Source of the DNA: an uncultured Collinsella sp.
GTDB taxonomy: Bacteria; Actinomycetota; Coriobacteriia; Coriobacteriales; Coriobacteriaceae
Direction of reading: 5' to 3'
Assembly: GCA_902470915.1 (NCBI GenBank)
Contig: CABRIB010000071.1
Span: 1 to 9,680, forward strand
Length of the DNA: 9,680 nt
The notes beneath the pieces were generated by a model. The model was not told the DNA's origin and made no database searches. It worked only from the letters and a program-made list of their open reading frames with translations. The translations under genes were made by a program, and so were the position numbers. This document shows, piece after piece, positions 1-5,734 of this stretch. Each line of letters begins with the position of its first letter. Position 1 is the first letter of the stretch.

Positions 1-47
1 CTACACAAGGAGTATCGTCGGCAGCGTCAGATGTGTATAAGAGACAG
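1..47 (+). other. Illumina Nextera i5-side adapter (artefact)
   Basis: This is not genomic sequence. Bases 1-6 (CTACAC) match the end of the P5 oligo. Bases 7-14 (AAGGAGTA) match the Nextera i5 index known as S507/N507. Bases 15-28 are the Read 1 adapter (TCGTCGGCAGCGTC). Bases 29-47 are the 19-bp Tn5 mosaic end (AGATGTGTATAAGAGACAG). Genomic sequence starts at base 48, in the middle of an ABC-F gene. The element identities come from established knowledge of the Nextera design, and the sequence match is exact by eye. Confidence 0.99.
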
Positions 48-670
48 GCCTGGACGAGCCCACCAACCACCTGGACATCGACTCGGTGGATATGCTCGAG
101 AACGCCCTGCAAAACTTCCCCGGCACCATCGTGCTGATCAGCCACGACGAGCACCTGGTACGCGCCGTGGCCAACCGCATCATCGACATCCGCGACGGTA
201 AGGTCACGGTCTATGACGGCGACTACGAGTACTACCTCTACAAGCGCGAGGACCTCGCAGCCCGCGCCGCCGCCGAGGTGGCAGGGGAGAGTGCACCGGC
301 CGCGACCAAGTCCGCTAAGGTCACCGCGGCCCAGCCCGATGCGCCCGCCGCCGCTTCCAAACCTGCCGAGGGCAAAAAGACCAAGGAGCAAAAGCGCGCC
401 GAGGCCCAGGCCCGCGCCGCACTCAACAAAAAGCTCAAGGGCGTGCGCAACCAGCTCAAGAAGATCGAGACGGAGCTGGACAAAAAGCGCGCCCGCTATG
501 ACGAGCTTATGGAATTGATGGCAAGCGAAGAACTTTATGCCGATCAAGACAAGTTCAACGCCGCGCTGGGGGAATATAACGGCCTTAAGCAAGAGCTACC
601 CAAGCTCGAGGACGAATGGCTGGAACTTTCCACCCAGATCGAAGAGGAGACCGCGCGTGAACTCTCGTAA
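48..670 (+). CDS. ABC-F family ATPase, C-terminal part (5' end missing)
   Basis: About 206 codons of the 3' end are present, read in frame from base 50. The fragment opens on the Walker B and post-Walker B stretch of the second nucleotide-binding domain (LDEPTNHLD, catalytic Glu at 56-58). The H-switch follows (LISHDEHL, His at 143-145). Then comes an Ala/Lys/Pro-rich linker (roughly bases 250-380) and a charged coiled coil (roughly 380-660) ending at TAA 668-670. The LDEPTNHLD signature with no membrane segment marks the ABC-F class: soluble twin-ATPase proteins that act on the ribosome in translation or antibiotic protection. The C-terminal coiled coil is Uup/YdiF-like, but without the first domain and inter-domain linker the subfamily cannot be set. 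The gene is cut by the contig end at the adapter, not by mutation. Its last 14 bases overlap the next gene. Confidence 0.93.
643..649 (+). promoter_or_regulatory. Shine-Dalgarno deciding the GTG start at 657
   Basis: AGAGGAG lies 7 bases before GTG 657, inside the end of the ABC-F gene. It favours GTG 657 over later possible starts such as ATG 687, which have no comparable upstream site. Its position implies translational coupling to the ABC-F gene. Confidence 0.6.
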
Positions 671-953
671 GGCCGCTGCCGTGGCGATGAGCATCATCGC
701 TATCGCTTGTCGCATCTGCGGCATCTTTATGAGCGCGATGACCGTGCTGCTGTGCTTTAGCGGCCTGACCGCCAAGCTGCAGATCGTGGGCTTTGTCGTT
801 GAGCTTTCGCGCGCGCTGCCGAGCGCCATCGCCGGCTACGGCGTCATCACCTCGCCCTTTGGCGGCGTGTTCCGCTTGGATTACGCCATCGTGGCCGTCA
901 TCCTGTTTGTGGCTGACTACCTGCTCACGCGCGCCTCGCGCCGCGTCCGCTAG
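657..953 (+). CDS. Small hydrophobic membrane protein, unknown function (98 aa)
   Basis: I do not recognise a family. From GTG 657 the product is 98 residues. A short basic N-terminus (SRK) leads into a long hydrophobic stretch at about residues 9-37 that contains Arg19. A moderately hydrophobic middle (about 41-65) includes a Pro/Gly-rich turn (SPFGG, 66-70). A clear transmembrane segment runs about 75-91 and ends in a strongly basic tail (TRASRRVR). Two or three membrane spans are likely, with a positive C-terminus that probably faces the cytoplasm. The first 14 bases overlap the ABC-F gene, and the stop at 951-953 is 9 bases before the M50 peptidase start, so it appears to be co-transcribed with both. 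Base composition matches its neighbours. Coding status rests on the good Shine-Dalgarno, the tight fit between genes and the membrane-protein pattern; the function is unknown. Confidence 0.72.
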   Translation: MNSRKAAAVAMSIIAIACRICGIFMSAMTVLLCFSGLTAKLQIVGFVVELSRALPSAIAGYGVITSPFGGVFRLDYAIVAVILFVADYLLTRASRRVR

Positions 954-962
954 GGGAGCGCC

Positions 963-1646
963 ATGTCCAGCAGCTACATCATGAACCTGCTCGCGAGCGC
1001 CGTCGCCGTCATTGTGGGCATCGTCATCCACGAGAGTGCGCACGCCGCCGCGGCCTGGGCACTCGGCGATAAGACGGCCCGATCGCGCGGTCGTGTCTCG
1101 CTCAACCCGCTCAACCACATCGACCCGTTTGGCACCATTCTCCTGCCGCTGCTCATGCTCGCCGCCGGAGGCCCGGTGTTCGCCTTCGCCAAGCCCGTGC
1201 CCGTCTACCTCAACAACCTCAAGCACCCCAAGCGCGACGAGGTCCTGGTGAGCGCAGCCGGCCCCGCATCGAATATCGCGCTCGCGTGTCTTGCCGCGGT
1301 CCTCATGCGCCTGGCCTATGGCAGCCTCTACACCAGCATGTCCTTTGCCCTGGCGTCACAAATCATGAACTTCGGCGCCACGTTTATCGTGGTCAACTTG
1401 TCGCTCGCGTTCTTTAACCTCATCCCGATTCCGCCGCTTGATGGCTCGTCGATCATCGTGCCCTTCCTCAAGGGCAAAGCGCTCAACAACTATTACCGCC
1501 TGCAGCAATACGCTATGCCCATACTCATCCTGGTTCTATACCTGCTGCCTATGTGGACCGGCATCGATGTAATCGGCCGCTATTTCGACGTTACCGTGTA
1601 TCCGCTTGCTGAGCAGCTGCTCAACTTCGCAATCGCCGGCATCTAA
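963..1646 (+). CDS. Site-2-protease-type M50 zinc metallopeptidase
   Basis: This is a 227-residue polytopic membrane protein of the compact S2P/M50 class, which cuts substrates within the membrane. The zinc-binding motif HESAH (HExxH) is at residues 23-27 inside the first hydrophobic segment. The SLNPLNHIDPFGT block typical of this subfamily is at 46-58. An AGPASN motif is at 99-104. The second active-site motif, NLIPIPPLDG, is at 152-161, with Asp160 as the expected third zinc ligand. All catalytic residues are present, so the enzyme should be active; its substrate is unknown. There is no PDZ domain, unlike RseP. The start is ATG 963, preceded by AGGGGAG at 952-958 with short spacing. Small M50 proteins of this type are common just upstream of scpA-scpB in Gram-positive bacteria, which fits here. 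An 84-base gap follows before scpA. Confidence 0.92.
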   Translation: MSSSYIMNLLASAVAVIVGIVIHESAHAAAAWALGDKTARSRGRVSLNPLNHIDPFGTILLPLLMLAAGGPVFAFAKPVPVYLNNLKHPKRDEVLVSAAGPASNIALACLAAVLMRLAYGSLYTSMSFALASQIMNFGATFIVVNLSLAFFNLIPIPPLDGSSIIVPFLKGKALNNYYRLQQYAMPILILVLYLLPMWTGIDVIGRYFDVTVYPLAEQLLNFAIAGI

Positions 1647-1716
1647 GGTAAACTTACAGGTCGACCCTGCAAAGCGTTCGTAACATGCACCCAAACCGCG
1701 CCGCGAAGGCGCCGTC

Positions 1717-1725
1717 AAAGGAGGT
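1717..1725 (+). promoter_or_regulatory. Strong Shine-Dalgarno for scpA
   Basis: AAAGGAGGT lies 5 bases before ATG 1731, an almost perfect anti-16S match. It fixes the scpA start. The rest of the 84-base gap (1647-1730) holds a small GC-rich hairpin just upstream (1698-1712) and no convincing promoter or terminator. Confidence 0.8.
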
Positions 1726-1730
1726 CGAAT

Positions 1731-2543
1731 ATGTCGTATCGTGTGTCGACGCAGGTCTACAGCGGACCGTTCGACCTGCTGCTGCAGCTGGTAACCCGCC
1801 AAAAAGTAGATATCGGCGCCATCTCTATCAGCGAGGTGGCCGAGCAGTACCTTGCCGAGGCCGAGCGCATCGAGGCGCTGGACCTGGACGTGGCGAGCGA
1901 CTTTTTGCTAGTCGCGGCAACCCTTTTGGACATCAAGGCTGCCTCTCTGGTGCCGCAGGAGGCCCCGCGCAAAGCCGATGACGACGATGACGAGTTCGAC
2001 GAAGACCTCGAGGAGCTCAGCACGCTCGACGGTGACGCCTTGCGCGAGGTCCTGATCCAGCGCCTGATTGCGTACAAGCAGTTTAAAGGCGCGGCGGCAG
2101 CCCTTGGTGCTCGCATGCAGGCCGAGAGCCGCATGCACCCGCGTGTGGCCGGCCCCGATCCCGAGTTCTTGGGCCTCATGCCCGACTACCTGGCCGGCAT
2201 CACGCTGCGCGGCCTGGCCGTCATCTGTGCCGACCTGGACGGCAAGCGCCAGACCTTCCTGCTGGAGGCCGAGCACGTGGCACCGCATCGCGTGCCGCTC
2301 GACCTGACGGTGGCCTCGGTCGACCGCTTTACCATGGCACACCAAGCCTGCACCTTCCGCGAGCTGCTGGACGGCGACGCCACCACCGAGCAGCTCGTCG
2401 TCACCTTCCTGGCCATGCTGGAGCTCGCCAAGCGCGGCTCGCTCACACTGAGCCAGGACGAGATCTTTGGAACCATTCATATCAACCGCGTCGAGGGCGC
2501 CGAGGCATACGTGCCCGGCGAGGGCCCCGAGCTCACCGAATAG
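1731..2543 (+). CDS. scpA: Segregation and condensation protein A (kleisin)
   Basis: ScpA is the kleisin subunit that bridges the SMC head domains and binds ScpB in the bacterial condensin complex on the nucleoid. The product is 270 residues, a typical length. The N-terminal domain shows the family signature YSGPFDLLLQLV at 10-21, then KVDIGAISI at 25-33, QYL at 39-41, and a helix with FLLVAATLLDIKA at 58-70 ending near LVPQE (73-77). A very acidic linker occupies about 83-95 (five consecutive Asp, then Glu/Asp). The C-terminal winged helix is recognisable near the end from TFLAMLELAKRGSLTLSQ onward. ATG 1731 is set by a near-consensus Shine-Dalgarno. The stop at 2541-2543 is 11 bases before scpB, its usual partner, so the two are co-expressed. 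Confidence 0.96.
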   Translation: MSYRVSTQVYSGPFDLLLQLVTRQKVDIGAISISEVAEQYLAEAERIEALDLDVASDFLLVAATLLDIKAASLVPQEAPRKADDDDDEFDEDLEELSTLDGDALREVLIQRLIAYKQFKGAAAALGARMQAESRMHPRVAGPDPEFLGLMPDYLAGITLRGLAVICADLDGKRQTFLLEAEHVAPHRVPLDLTVASVDRFTMAHQACTFRELLDGDATTEQLVVTFLAMLELAKRGSLTLSQDEIFGTIHINRVEGAEAYVPGEGPELTE

Positions 2544-2554
2544 GAGCGCCAACC

Positions 2555-3289
2555 ATGTCAACCCTTTCCACGCTGGAGGCAAACAGCCTTAAAGGCGCCC
2601 TCGAGGCGCTGCTGCTGGTGTCGAGCGACCCCGTGAGCGCACCCGCGCTGGCAGGTGCGCTGGATATCGCCCCGGGCGAGTGCGCGTCGCTTTTGGCCGA
2701 GCTCAAGGTTGAGTACGAGGAGGCCAACCGCGGTTTTCAGCTGCGCGAGGTCGCCGGTGGCTGGCGCCTGTTTACACACCCCGCCTACCACGATGTGGTC
2801 GAGGCCTATGTGCTGAGCTGGGACACGCAAAAGCTGTCGCAGGCGGCGCTCGAGACCCTGGCCGTGATCGCCTATCACCAGCCCGTCACGCGTGAGGTGG
2901 TCAAGGGCATCCGCGGCGTCAACTCCGACGGCGTTATCGCGTCGCTCGTGGACAAGGGCCTGGTGCGCGAGCTCGGTCGCGACCCCGAGCGCGGTCAGGC
3001 CATCATCTACGGCACGACCAACGCCTTCTTGGAAAAGTTCGGCCTGCGTTCTACCCGCGATCTGCCCGATCTGGAGCAGTTTGCCCCCGATGAGCAGTCG
3101 CGCCAGTTTATCCGCGAGCGCCTGAGCGGCCGCAGCATTCAGTCTACGCTCGAGGAGCAGGCTGAGGACCTGGACGAAGAGCGCGAACTGATCGATACCG
3201 ATGTTGAGGACACCGATGTTGAGGATACCGATGGCGAGGAGCTTCTACCCACCGTCGATACCTCGGAGGATATACATGACGAGGACTAA
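2555..3289 (+). CDS. scpB: Segregation and condensation protein B
   Basis: ScpB forms a dimer of tandem winged-helix domains that binds ScpA in the SMC condensin complex. The product is 244 residues. The first winged helix covers roughly residues 10-90 (LKGALEALLLVSSDPVSAP near the start). The second covers roughly 90-175, with the conserved stretch LETLAVIAYHQPVTR and then GVNSDGVIASLVDKGLV, followed by the family's IIYGTTNAFLEKFGL segment. Beyond about residue 180 the protein is a disordered, strongly acidic tail containing three copies of a five-residue repeat, DTD(V/G)E, at 214-228. The start at ATG 2555 has AGGAG at 2542-2546, overlapping the scpA stop. The last 14 bases overlap the start of the downstream pseudouridine synthase gene. 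Identification is firm; the tail's role is unknown. Confidence 0.96.
   Translation: MSTLSTLEANSLKGALEALLLVSSDPVSAPALAGALDIAPGECASLLAELKVEYEEANRGFQLREVAGGWRLFTHPAYHDVVEAYVLSWDTQKLSQAALETLAVIAYHQPVTREVVKGIRGVNSDGVIASLVDKGLVRELGRDPERGQAIIYGTTNAFLEKFGLRSTRDLPDLEQFAPDEQSRQFIRERLSGRSIQSTLEEQAEDLDEERELIDTDVEDTDVEDTDGEELLPTVDTSEDIHDED
3194..3238 (+). repeat. Three tandem 15-bp repeats in the scpB tail
   Basis: Three in-frame units of GATACCGATGTTGAG sit at 3194-3208, 3209-3223 and 3224-3238. The second differs at one base and the third at two. They encode DTDVE, DTDVE and DTDGE in the acidic C-terminal tail of ScpB. The near identity of the units suggests recent slippage expansion, so copy number may vary between strains. 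Confidence 0.9.
3265..3270 (+). promoter_or_regulatory. Shine-Dalgarno deciding the rluB-like start at 3276
   Basis: GGAGGA lies 5 bases before ATG 3276, within the end of scpB. It supports ATG 3276 over the later ATG 3372, which has no upstream purine-rich site even though the S4 domain begins there. Its position inside scpB implies coupled translation. Confidence 0.75.
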
Positions 3290-4247
3290 CGAAGCAGGGG
3301 AGACGCGCATCGCGGGCGCCACGGACACCACCACGCCCGCAGGCGGCGCCCAGCCCGTTTACCCGCACACGATGCGCCTGCAGCGCTTTTTGGCGCGCGC
3401 GGGCGTGGCGAGTCGCCGCGGCTCGGAGGACCTGATGACCGCCGGCCGCGTGACCGTCAACGGGCAGGTCGCGACCGAACTGGGCACCAAGGTCGATGTC
3501 GATCGCGACCATATCGAGGTCGACGGCATGCCCGTCAAGCTCAACCAGGGCGCCGTATACCTGATGCTCTACAAGCCGACAGGCTACCTCACCACCATGA
3601 GCGATCCGCAGGAGCGCCCTTGCGTGGCCGACCTGGTCCCGCGCGACCGTTTTCCGGGGCTCTTCCCGGTGGGCCGTCTGGACCGCGACACCACGGGCCT
3701 TTTGCTCTTTACCACCGACGGCGACCTGTCGCAGGACCTGCTGCACCCCAGCAAGCACGTCTACAAGACCTACCAGGCGCTCGTCGACGGGCAGCTTTCC
3801 GATCGTGATCTTGCGCCGCTGCGTCGCGGCATCGAGCTCGACGACGGCCTGTGCCAGCCGGCAATCTGCCGTGTCATCAACGCGCGCGAGGCCGAGGCCG
3901 TGGCCCCGCAGGGCATCAAGCCCGGCACCACTGCCGTTGAGGTCATCATCCGCGAGGGCCGCAAGAACCAGGTCAAGCGCATGCTGAGCAAGATTCACCA
4001 TCCGGTGATCCGCCTGCATCGCTGCAACTTTGCCGGCCTGGAGCTCAAGGATGTGGCCAAGGGTTCATGGCGCGAGCTCACCGATCGCGAGGTGCAGATC
4101 CTCAAGGCCGGCGGCATCCCGCCCAAGCAGGCCAGCTCCAAGCACGGCGCCGCGCCGGCGACCAACACGGCGAGCCGCACGCGTCACCACGGCAGCCACG
4201 GTTCCGCGCCCAAGCGCAACACCTACCGCGAGCGCTACACGGGTTAG
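3276..4247 (+). CDS. rluB: 23S rRNA pseudouridine synthase, RluB/RsuA family
   Basis: This enzyme isomerises a specific uridine to pseudouridine; RluB acts on a large-subunit rRNA helix and RsuA on 16S. The product is 323 residues. An N-terminal S4 RNA-binding domain lies at about 33-84 (MRLQRFLARAGVASRR). The catalytic domain follows: YKPTGYLTT at 99-107, then GRLDRDTTGLLLFTTDG starting at 133 with the catalytic Asp136, then KTYQALVDG, and REGRKNQVKRML near the end of the fold. The start is ATG 3276, overlapping scpB by 14 bases. The first 32 residues are a Thr/Ala/Gly-rich extension. The last ~40 residues form a basic, His/Arg/Ser-rich disordered tail, as seen in some RluB proteins. A position beside scpAB is common and favours RluB over RsuA or RluE/F, but the exact target uridine cannot be read from sequence. 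Confidence 0.9.
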   Translation: MTRTNEAGETRIAGATDTTTPAGGAQPVYPHTMRLQRFLARAGVASRRGSEDLMTAGRVTVNGQVATELGTKVDVDRDHIEVDGMPVKLNQGAVYLMLYKPTGYLTTMSDPQERPCVADLVPRDRFPGLFPVGRLDRDTTGLLLFTTDGDLSQDLLHPSKHVYKTYQALVDGQLSDRDLAPLRRGIELDDGLCQPAICRVINAREAEAVAPQGIKPGTTAVEVIIREGRKNQVKRMLSKIHHPVIRLHRCNFAGLELKDVAKGSWRELTDREVQILKAGGIPPKQASSKHGAAPATNTASRTRHHGSHGSAPKRNTYRERYTG

Positions 4248-4313
4248 CCAGTACACCAAGCAACAGCGCTCGCGTCCCATACCAGCACGTCAACCACCGA
4301 AAGGAAGCATTGC

Positions 4314-5000
4314 ATGATCGTCGCCATCGACGGCCCCGCCGGTTCCGGCAAGTCCACTATCGCCAAGGAGATCGCCCGCCAGCTGGGCTTTAACAAGCTC
4401 GACACGGGCGCCATGTATCGCGCCGTCACTTTCGCCGCGCTCGACCGCGGCATCGACCTGGACGACGAGGCGGCCATCGACGCCCTCGCCAAGCAGATCG
4501 AGATTCGTTTTACCAACGGCACCGGCGAGGACACGCGCCTGACCATCGACGGTAAGGACGCCTCAGCCGCCATCCGCACCCCGCAGGTCGACGCCAACGT
4601 ATCCAAGGTCTCGGCCTACCCGGGCGTGCGTGCCGCCATGCTCATCCACCAGCGCCGCGCCGCCGAGGACCGCGATATCGTCGCCGAGGGTCGCGACATC
4701 GGCACCGTCGTGTTTCCCAACGCGCAGGTCAAGGTGTTCCTGACCGCCGACCCGCGCGAGCGCGCCCGTCGCCGCGTGCTGCAGCGCCACCAAAACGACG
4801 CCCAGCCGCTCACCGAAGAGCGGCTCGAGGCAGAGGTCGACGAGACCCTCGACGCCCTCAAGCAGCGCGATAAGCTCGACAGCAGCCGCGAGGTCGCGCC
4901 GCTCGTTCCCGCCGAGGACGCCGTGCACGTCGACTCCACCGCTCACACCATCGATGAGGTCGTCTCGATCATCGAGGACCTCATCAACCAAAGGAGGTAG
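4314..5000 (+). CDS. cmk: Cytidylate kinase (CMP/dCMP kinase)
   Basis: Cmk phosphorylates CMP and dCMP to the diphosphates using ATP, in pyrimidine nucleotide salvage and turnover. The product is 228 residues, the normal size for the bacterial short form. The P-loop GPAGSGKST is at 7-15. LDTGAMYR, part of the NMP-binding region, is at 29-36. EGRDIGT is at 125-131. VKVFLTADPRERARRR carries the arginine-rich lid region. The start at ATG 4314 has GAAAGGA at 4299-4305. The 66 bases before the gene (4248-4313) show no T-rich hairpin and no recognisable promoter. The stop at 4998-5000 overlaps the Shine-Dalgarno of the next gene. A cmk-plsC-ispH order is familiar from clostridia and relatives. The gene is intact and the assignment is firm. 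Confidence 0.97.
   Translation: MIVAIDGPAGSGKSTIAKEIARQLGFNKLDTGAMYRAVTFAALDRGIDLDDEAAIDALAKQIEIRFTNGTGEDTRLTIDGKDASAAIRTPQVDANVSKVSAYPGVRAAMLIHQRRAAEDRDIVAEGRDIGTVVFPNAQVKVFLTADPRERARRRVLQRHQNDAQPLTEERLEAEVDETLDALKQRDKLDSSREVAPLVPAEDAVHVDSTAHTIDEVVSIIEDLINQRR
4990..4998 (+). promoter_or_regulatory. Shine-Dalgarno for the plsC-type gene, embedded in the end of cmk
   Basis: AAAGGAGGT overlaps the last codons and the first base of the cmk stop and lies 5 bases before ATG 5004. A ribosome terminating on cmk would sit directly on this site, so coupled translation is likely. Confidence 0.8.
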
Positions 5001-5003
5001 CAC

Positions 5004-5732
5004 ATGCGCCTGTTTAAGCAGACGCCCGAGGATTACTACAACGCCCCCTACGCCGAGTTCCCGGCGCTCATCCGCGGCACCGTCGTCGTGGTCATGGGCA
5101 TCCTGTGGGTCTTCTCCAAGCTCATGTGGCGCTGGAAGGTCGAGGACGCCGACCTGCTGTTTGAGCGCCAGGAAGGCCGCGGCAGCGTGGTCATCTGCAA
5201 CCACACCTCGATGGCCGAGTTGCTGGCCGTGGAGACGGCACTGTTCTTTGGCGGCCGCCGCATCCGCCCCATCTTTAAATCCGAGTTCGCCAAGACCAAG
5301 ATCGTGCGCTGGGCCTTTAGCCGCGTGGGCGGTATTCCCGTCGAGCGCGGCACCGCCGACATGAAGTGCCTGCGCGCCGCCCAGCATGCGCTGCAACGCG
5401 GCGAGGACGTCCTGATTTTCCCCGAGGGCACGCGCATCCGCTCGCGCGAGATCAAGCCCGAGGTCCACGGCGGATTTGCGCTCATCGCCCAGATGGGTAA
5501 GGCACCCGTCAACCCGCTCGCCATCTGCGGCTGGTCCGATATCACGCCTGCAGGCAAAAAGCTCATGCGCCCCAAAAAGTGCTGGATCCGCGCCGGCAAG
5601 GCCGTCTCGCTATCCGATGCTCCGGCCGAGCTCAAGCGCAAGGAGCGCCTGGCATGGTTTGAGTCCGAAGCCATGAACCGCGTCTACGCCATGCGCGACG
5701 ACCTGTGCGCCGAGCATCCGGGCAGGTTCTAG
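5004..5732 (+). CDS. plsC: PlsC-type 1-acyl-sn-glycerol-3-phosphate acyltransferase
   Basis: PlsC adds the second acyl chain to lysophosphatidic acid, giving phosphatidic acid at the inner face of the membrane. The product is 242 residues. A hydrophobic segment at about 22-42 is the likely membrane anchor. Acyltransferase motif I reads NHTSMAE (66-72). Motif II is near GGIPVERG (109-116). Motif III is FPEGTR (139-144). Motif IV is VNPLAI near 170. Motif I has Glu72 where the family's HX4D dyad has Asp (codon GAG at 5217-5219), while His67 and the other motifs are intact, so the enzyme is probably functional but unusual. The gene sits between cmk and ispH, 3 bases after the cmk stop and 2 bases before the ispH start. 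The true acceptor could be a different lysolipid; PlsC is the best call given plsY downstream. Confidence 0.88.
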   Translation: MRLFKQTPEDYYNAPYAEFPALIRGTVVVVMGILWVFSKLMWRWKVEDADLLFERQEGRGSVVICNHTSMAELLAVETALFFGGRRIRPIFKSEFAKTKIVRWAFSRVGGIPVERGTADMKCLRAAQHALQRGEDVLIFPEGTRIRSREIKPEVHGGFALIAQMGKAPVNPLAICGWSDITPAGKKLMRPKKCWIRAGKAVSLSDAPAELKRKERLAWFESEAMNRVYAMRDDLCAEHPGRF

Positions 5733-5734
5733 CC

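Noticed and set aside
48..670. Truncated ABC-F gene as a pseudogene
   Set aside because: The 5' end is missing only because the contig stops at adapter sequence; the visible part has intact motifs and a normal stop.
1653..1686. Possible sigma-70 promoter before scpA (CTTACA and TAACAT)
   Set aside because: Each box matches the consensus at only four of six positions, and the spacing is about 22 bases, too long for a normal promoter.
4248..4313. Possible terminator or promoter in the gap before cmk
   Set aside because: No stable stem followed by a T-run and no plausible -10/-35 pair; only the cmk Shine-Dalgarno (4299-4305) stands out.
4563..5468. A 301-codon minus-strand open frame across cmk and plsC
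   Set aside because: It crosses two firmly identified genes and has shadow-type composition with no family signature.
5705..5734. Upstream GTG start for ispH adding 10 residues
   Set aside because: It lacks a Shine-Dalgarno, lies within plsC, and the added residues are not part of the IspH fold; ATG 5735 fits the junction better, although its own site is weak.
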